A stretch of 64,000 nucleotides of DNA from Cannabis sativa (lineage: Eukaryota; Streptophyta; Magnoliopsida; Rosales; Cannabaceae), in the NCBI RefSeq assembly GCF_029168945.1, contig NC_083605.1, forward strand, positions 4,533,280-4,597,279. The letters are read 5' to 3'. This document shows, piece after piece, positions 58,230-64,000 of the stretch. The notes below the pieces were generated by a model that searched no databases, was not told the origin of the DNA, and saw only the letters and a program-made list of their open reading frames with translations. Made by a program: the position numbers and the translations under genes. Numbering within the stretch: position 1 is the first letter of the stretch; each line of letters opens with the position of its first letter.

Positions 58230-58237
58230 TTTAGTAC

Positions 58238-59485
58238 TATTGTGAGATGTAATATCGTTATTAGTGTAATTCAATGTCAGTTATTATTTATTTTACTTTA
58301 ATAAAGATTATAAAAAATTACTAACTAATTATACGACATCACCTTATAATGGTGTAGGCACCTTAGTACCTCATAACAATTCTGATATTAAGTGATTAGA
58401 TTATGTTTTCTTTCCGGACCTTATATGACATGTGTGTAACGGTTAAAAGTCACATTTTAAAAAAAAAATAATAATTATAATACGGAAATGGTGAAAAAAA
58501 AAATCAAGAGACAAGTAGACAAGTCTAAAAAAAATCATAATTATGAGATAAATTTATTTATTGTCATTGTAATGTCTTAGAGAAGAAGTTAAATAATTTA
58601 TAAAGTCATTTAAGAACAAAATTAAAAATAGTAAGAATAATAACAATAACGCCATTTGTTGCGCGACTGAGGACCGAGCACCACGTCTATAAACTTAACG
58701 CCCGTTAACTTAGTGTACGGACGTGTTTATAGAAATAGAAAACTTCTAGAGAAGTCTATGCCACATAATCTTATATTATTTTATTAAAATTATATATATA
58801 TATTTTTTTTCTTTTTTTAGTTTATGAGCTGTAAAACATTATTACAATTTACAATTTTTTTTTTCTTTTTTGAAGTCTACAATTTACAACTTTCTATTCC
58901 TATTTCCTTTACGAAATAAAACTGAGGAAAATTTTATAATGGATATTTTTAATAAAAAATTTAGTCTATTTTTTTTATATAATTGTTTAAAATATTTTAT
59001 AAATTTTTTAAAAAAATTATTATATTATTTAAAATTTATTTTTGACATATTAAATTTTTCTAAATTTTTTAAATGTTGTAGACATAATTTGTTTTTGAGA
59101 TGAAAAAAATATTAATGCATGGATGAACTTTTTTTGAGAGGGATTGTAGAATTTTTTATAATATATATGTGACTATATGCATATATATTTAATTTTGAAA
59201 AAGAAATATTCAATATCTTAATCTTTTATTTTATATTCATTATACTTTGTTCGTGGGATAAATAAAAGGAAAAGGAATCGAATAATAGGTGTCTCCCACA
59301 AAATATATTAACACGTAAATTTAAGTTTAAACTTAATAACCTCCAAATTTTATTTACATTTCTAAAATGTCATTGCATTAAAAAATTCAGATTCCCCTAC
59401 CTAAAAATTAAAATCACACACACAGAAAAATCTAATAGTGTAGAAATATAAATAAGTACTATTCAAAAATTATGCAATATATATT
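58238..59485. other. A+T-rich intergenic DNA
   Basis: No gene seen. A Phe/Leu-rich open frame at 58870-59103 is due to composition. A short inverted pair (CACGTCTATAAAC and GTGTTTATAG) lies near 58682-58732. Confidence 0.4.
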
Positions 59486-59858
59486 TTAAAAAGAATGTAC
59501 CGATACATCTTTATATGTATTTCAGAATGTAAAAAACAATTAATTTATTTTTTTTTTCATGTTCATATACGTTATATATATTTAAGACACTCGGTAAAAT
59601 TTTGAGAAATTCGTAAAATTTAACACGCTAAAAATATGGTTCAAACATTTTATTGTATGTGCGATTTTTTTTATTTTATACGCACGTAAAATAGACTGTT
59701 TGAATATTAATTTTTATATTGTAAATTATTCAAAATTTATCAAATTTTGTAAGATGCTTTAAATAATTATAACGAGCACAACTATAAAAAAAAACTAGAC
59801 TAAATTTTTTTGTAGATGTCGAAAAAGATAAAAAGTACATCGATTCACCTTTTTTAGA
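59486..59858. mobile_element. Foldback MITE, family copy 2
   Basis: Arms AATGTACCGATACATCTTTA and (reverse complement) AGGTGAATCGATGTACTTTT; shares AATTTAACACGC, TTTATTTTATACGCACGTAA and ATTGTAAATTATTC words with the copy in BCAT intron 3. Confidence 0.6.
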
Positions 59859-60119
59859 AGGATGTAAAGCATAAGCACCCAATATCATTTTAGCTTTGTA
59901 AAAATCATTGATTACATTATTTTTTTTTTTTGTTAAATAATAAATCGAATCCTTTGTTTTATGAAATGGTACAAAATAATATCATAAGCTTAATTTTCGT
60001 TATTTTTTAATATAACTAATCTAAAACTAATTTATCGCACAACCAGATTCGAAAATATAACCATTCAAGTCATAACACATCATTAAAAAATTTATTTGGT
60101 GATTCTACAATGCACTATT

Positions 60120-60465
60120 TTAAAAGCGATGTACTGATACATCATCTACTTGTTTCGATATCCTAAATATTTTTTTTTTATATTTATGTATGTTATAATT
60201 ATTTAAGATATTCTACGAAATTTTGAAAAATTAAAAATAATTTACAATATAGAATATAATGTTCAAGGGTATAAAATAAAATATTTACGCGTACAATCCA
60301 CTGTTTGAAAGCAGTTTTTTGGCGTGTTAAACTTCTCTGAATTTTTTAAAATTTTACAAAATGTCTTAAATAACTATAATTTACATAAGTATGAGAAAAA
60401 ATTTGACTAAAAAATTATTTTAAATACCAAAACAAATAAAGATATATTTATCCTAATAAATAAAT
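60120..60465. mobile_element. Foldback MITE, family copy 3, near the PI4K promoter
   Basis: Left arm GATGTACTGATACATCATCT..., right arm ...AAATAAAGATATATTTATCC; shares TTTAAGATATTCTACGAAAT and GTCTTAAATAACTATAA with the other two copies. It ends about 150 bp before the TATA box of the PI4K gene. Confidence 0.6.
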
Positions 60466-60611
60466 GCATAATAAGTGGAATAAAATTATAAAATAAATGA
60501 AGGAGAAAATAACGTCTGTTAAGTTTTAAGTGTTAAGAGTAGTAACGACGTTAATGATAGGGCGTGACTTTCGTTACAAGACATTGACGAGACCAAAGCT
60601 TTTTACAGTCC

Positions 60612-61535
60612 TATAAATACCCATTTCCGAATCTGTTATTTTTCCAACTATCCAAATTCAAAAACACACTCTCTCTCTTTCTCTAAGTTTTCTTTGTTCT
60701 TTTTCTCGGGAAAAATGTAATTGTGTTGTTGAAAATTCCGGTTTCTCGGGAAAATTTGGGAGGAAAGTACTCAAGAAATCTTTTGCTTTCATCGATCGAA
60801 AATTTCTTCCATTGCTGCCGATTACTGGAATTTTGTTTTGAACGTTTTAGCTTTTTTCGGTAAGATAAGATTATTCTTTGCTTTTCTTTGATTTGTTTTA
60901 TTCTTTCTGTTTTGACAGTGATTTTTATGATTTATCATCTAAGCTTTTTGTTTGGAAATGAGAACGATGAAGCGAGAATGATTAATCGATTTAATTGCGT
61001 GTTTTGATTTCATTTCTCATGCAATGGTGACAATTTTTTTTTATTACTTTCTCTGCATTGATCATATTATGTTCTCAATTTCGATCACGAGGAAAAAAGA
61101 TTAAGCTTTTGGCAAACGTTACATCTCTTCATTCCTGTTCTCCTGTTAATTTTCGTTTCTCAAATTTAATTATGGAAAGCATGTAAGGTTATTCGGTCAT
61201 AGTTTTTTCATTTGATCTTTTAATATACTACGATCAGTTAATTAACATTGATAATGATAAATATTCTTCTGTTAATTTGTAGGTTTTTTGTATTCCAGAG
61301 TCTGGGATATTTCTTTTCAGCAATCGAAATTGGATTTTTTCTGGGTTTGCAGTCGAGAACTTAAAGCACCAATTTTGGGTTCTGTCCGTTGCGATTGACT
61401 GTTTTAGATTTTATTGTTAAAATACTGTTCCAGAATGAAGCCATGGACTACATTTGGTGTACTTTTACAGTTTGAGGTCTGTAGATTGGTTTTGTTTAGT
61501 CAGTAGGATTGATTGGTTTAGGATTTGAAGGATCA
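60612..61535 (+). promoter_or_regulatory. TATA box and inferred two-part 5' UTR of the PI4K gene
   Basis: TATAAATA at 60612-60619. A leader exon would run from about 60645 to 60859, with a donor at 60860 (TTTCG|GTAAGA) and a probable acceptor at 61282 (TTTGTAG|G) or 61298 (TTCCAG|A), then a leader continuing to the ATG at 61536. The leader has CT-rich DNA (60665-60690). Boundaries are inferred. Confidence 0.5.
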
Positions 61536-63782
61536 ATGATGTCGATTGCAAGGGTAGCTCTAAGTCCAGGATATGAAGTCTCTTTGAATTATCCTGGTAA
61601 TGGCATAAGCAGCTCCCCTCATTCAATCTTGATTTACCTTACTGTTGCTGGTTCTGTGATTCCCATGCGTATTATGGAGTCTGATTCTATTGCGTCAGTG
61701 AAGCTGAAAATCCAGGCTTCTAAGGGATTTTTTGTAAAGACACAAAAACTCGTGTTTGAAGGAAGAGAACTGGCTCGGAACAATTCTTGTATAAGAGACT
61801 ATGGAGTTTCTGATGGACATATGGTTCATTTGGTGCTAAGGCTTTCTGATCTCCAAGCTATTACAGTTAGCACTGTATGCGGGAAGGAGTTTGAGTTCCA
61901 TGTTGAGAGGAATCGAAATGTGGCTTATGTAAAAGAGCAAATTGCTAAGAAAGGAGAAGGGTTTCCAAATCTCAATGATCAAGAACTGTTATGCAATGGT
62001 GAGGAGCTTGAAGATCAGAGACTCATCAATGATATTTGCAAAAATAGCGATGCCATGATTCACCTGTTGGTTAGGAAATCTGCCAAAGTAACAGCCAACC
62101 CTGTTGAGAAGAATTTTGAAGTGTCTATTGAGGCATCCGATTTAGGTGAGACAAGGTCTTATTTAGTGAACAAATTGAGCACAAAGCTTGCGAGGCAGCA
62201 GATTGTAGAGAACAACTCAGTACAGAGAGATTTTCTTTTGGAACCTCTAGTTGTAAATTCTGTTGTTGAACTGTCACTAATTGAAGAGCTACTTAACTCT
62301 ACTTTTGATGGTTTAGCAAAAGGGAATGACCCCATTCGGTCTTCAGATGGATCTGGAGGAGCTTATTTCATGCAAGATTCATCTGGTCTAAACTATGTTT
62401 CTGTTTTTAAGCCAATTGATGAAGAGCCAATGGCTGCAAAGAACCCGCGTGGTTTGCCCTTGTCTCTGGATGGCGAGGGATTGAAAAAAGGAACACGGGT
62501 AGGAGAAGGAGCATTGAGAGAAGTTGCTGCATACATTTTGGATCATCCACTGGATGGACCTCGCAAGTCCTACAGCGAGAAGGGATTTGCTGGTGTGCCT
62601 CTTACTGTTATGGTCAAGTGCTTGCACAGAGGATTTAATCATCCAGATGGCTATGAGTATGGTCATCCCAAGAATGTAAAGATTGGGTCACTGCAGGTGT
62701 TTGTGAAGAACGACGGAAGTTGTGAGGATATGGGTCCTCGAGCTTTCCCTGTATCTGAGGTTCATAAAATTTCTGTGTTGGACATAAGATTGGCAAATGC
62801 AGATAGGCATGCTGGAAACATACTGATTCAGAAAGATGGTGAAGGAAGCCCAATTGTGCTCACTCCAATTGATCATGGATATTGCTTGCCGGAGAATGTA
62901 AGCCTCTACCGTTTTATTGCTTTATAATATCTAATGTAGTTTGCTTATATTGTGCTTTGATTATTAAGTTGAGAGATCAAGTTTGTATATATTTTTCTTT
63001 TCCAAAAGGAATTAGGATTGCACTCTGTATAGTCTAATTTGTTTCGTGACATTATTAATCCTTGCATATTGTTTATAAAATCTAATTTACTTTCACAACT
63101 ATTTGTTCAGTTAAGCCACTAATGTTGGTAGATTGAAGATTACACTTCAGAAATTATGGGCATGTCTCTCTGTAACTGCTTTGATAATTAAGTTTGAGAT
63201 ATGTATAGATTCCTTGTATATTTGGTCATCAAAGACAGCTACCCAAATGCAAGTTTTCAATAGGGATTGCACTCTATACAACCTAATTCATCACTATTTA
63301 TCCAAATTAGAAAAGTGTTTAGATTCACATTATGTGTTAATTAGAGCTTTTAGGCTTGCCATTCACATTTGTGTTAACTGCAGTTTGAAGATTGCACCTT
63401 TGACTGGCTCTACTGGCCACAAGCTCGCAAACCTTATTCTGAGGGCACAATCGACTACATCAAATCACTAGATGCCAAGCGAGATATTGAACTTCTCAAG
63501 TCTCACGGGTGGGAGCTCCCGCCCGAGTGTGCTCGAAACCTTCGAATCTCAACCATGCTTCTGAAGAAAGGAGCGGAGAGAAGGCTGAGTCCCTTTTCAA
63601 TTGGAAGCATAATGTGCAGGGAAACCTTGAAGAAGGAATCTATTATCGAAGAGATTATTCGAGAAGCAAATGAAGCTGAGCTCCCGGGAACTAGCGAAGA
63701 TGCATTTCTTGAGACCGTTTCTTCGATCATGGATCGACGCCTTGATGAGGTATCTAAAGAAGGTGGTGTTGTTAATACTTAA
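61536..63782 (+). CDS. PI4KG: Gamma-type phosphatidylinositol 4-kinase with two ubiquitin-like domains
   Basis: Two coding exons, 61536-62897 (454 codons) and 63384-63782, giving 586 residues, the usual length for plant PI4K gamma with ubiquitin-like domains. The first ubiquitin-like domain is at about 31-103, the second at about 107-178, and the PI3/PI4-kinase domain at about 255-530. Kinase motifs: YVSVFKPIDEEP (ATP-binding Lys), the catalytic loop RLANADRHAGNIL (Asp423-Asn428) and the metal-binding IDHGYCLPE (Asp446). Family members add phosphate to PI at the 4 position or, in characterised plant cases (UbDK gamma), act as Ser/Thr protein kinases linked to ubiquitin receptors, so lipid kinase activity is not certain. 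ATG 61536 is the first in-frame ATG; a second lies at 61539. No lesion is seen. Confidence 0.94.
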
Positions 63783-64000
63783 AGACATATATACATACAT
63801 ATATATACTATATAATATATTCATGACTATGTTTTTGTTGCTGGACATTTTGTTACTTTTAAGGGACCTGTAAAGTTTAGTATAAACTAATATGCTTTAT
63901 TAGTAATAATCGGAACTTAGGCAGTGTCCCAGACAGAGACAACCTTTATTTTGGTCAGTATATTGAAAATGCCTTTCGAGCATTTCTTGTCACATTTGCC
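63783..64000 (+). other. 3' UTR and downstream flank of the PI4K gene
   Basis: TA-rich sequence after the stop, no recognised further gene before the window ends. Confidence 0.4.

Noticed and set aside
58870..59103. Phe/Leu-rich 77-codon frame
   Set aside because: Composition artefact in T-rich DNA, no motif.
61509..61535. Extending the PI4K start upstream to 61509
   Set aside because: The codon there is TTG; the first ATG in frame is 61536.
1..64000. tRNA, rRNA or other classical RNA genes
   Set aside because: No cloverleaf with conserved A and B boxes or rRNA-like stretch was recognised on either strand by eye; a covariance-model search would be decisive.

Overview
This is nuclear DNA from a flowering plant, most likely a eudicot. 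It is A+T-rich. The genes have small exons with GT-AG introns, the four intact genes are typical plant families, and most of the rest is plant transposons. I cannot place the family or species from sequence alone.

Layout. 1-3657: broken Ty3/gypsy elements (a + strand pol with dual RNase H and integrase, then a - strand gag start with its LTR). 5055-5634: a foldback element. 5718-9958: an unusual block with LTR-like copies at both ends (one followed by a primer-binding-like site). Its 3.7 kb interior has no coding capacity and is a near-continuous chain of short hairpins and palindromes, about twenty of which carry a CC(T/A)GAAG-like loop. This is the most unusual object in the window. 10400-13460: a calcineurin B-like (CBL) calcium sensor gene of 8 coding exons. 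13574-14649: a Mutator-type MITE, an AAT microsatellite and a G-rich GGGTCY hexamer array. 16889-18181: a Mutator-like element that seems to carry a gene fragment. 19089-19492: another Mutator-type MITE, just upstream of a dipeptidyl-peptidase-like serine peptidase gene (about 19700-23800, 5 coding exons) that has a spliced upstream ORF. 24640-37000: LINE territory, with two long decayed L1-type LINEs on the - strand and two + strand RNase H fragments. 37000-42500: very A+T-rich DNA with Helitron-like ends and a hAT MITE. 42629-52794: a branched-chain aminotransferase (BCAT) gene of 10 exons whose sixth intron holds a young but frame-broken 6.06 kb Ty1/copia element. 53277-55534: a Mutator-type MITE split by a solo LTR, both with intact target-site duplications. 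57030-58229: a hAT-type element containing a smaller MITE. 60600-63790: a gamma-type phosphatidylinositol 4-kinase gene with two ubiquitin-like domains.

The four genes are independent. Two encode signalling proteins (CBL calcium sensor, PI4K gamma), one a cytosolic-type peptidase and one an enzyme of branched-chain amino acid metabolism. Exon boundaries were placed by reading frame, GT-AG signals and continuity of family motifs; every CDS assembled in frame from ATG to stop. UTR boundaries and transcription starts are inferred only.
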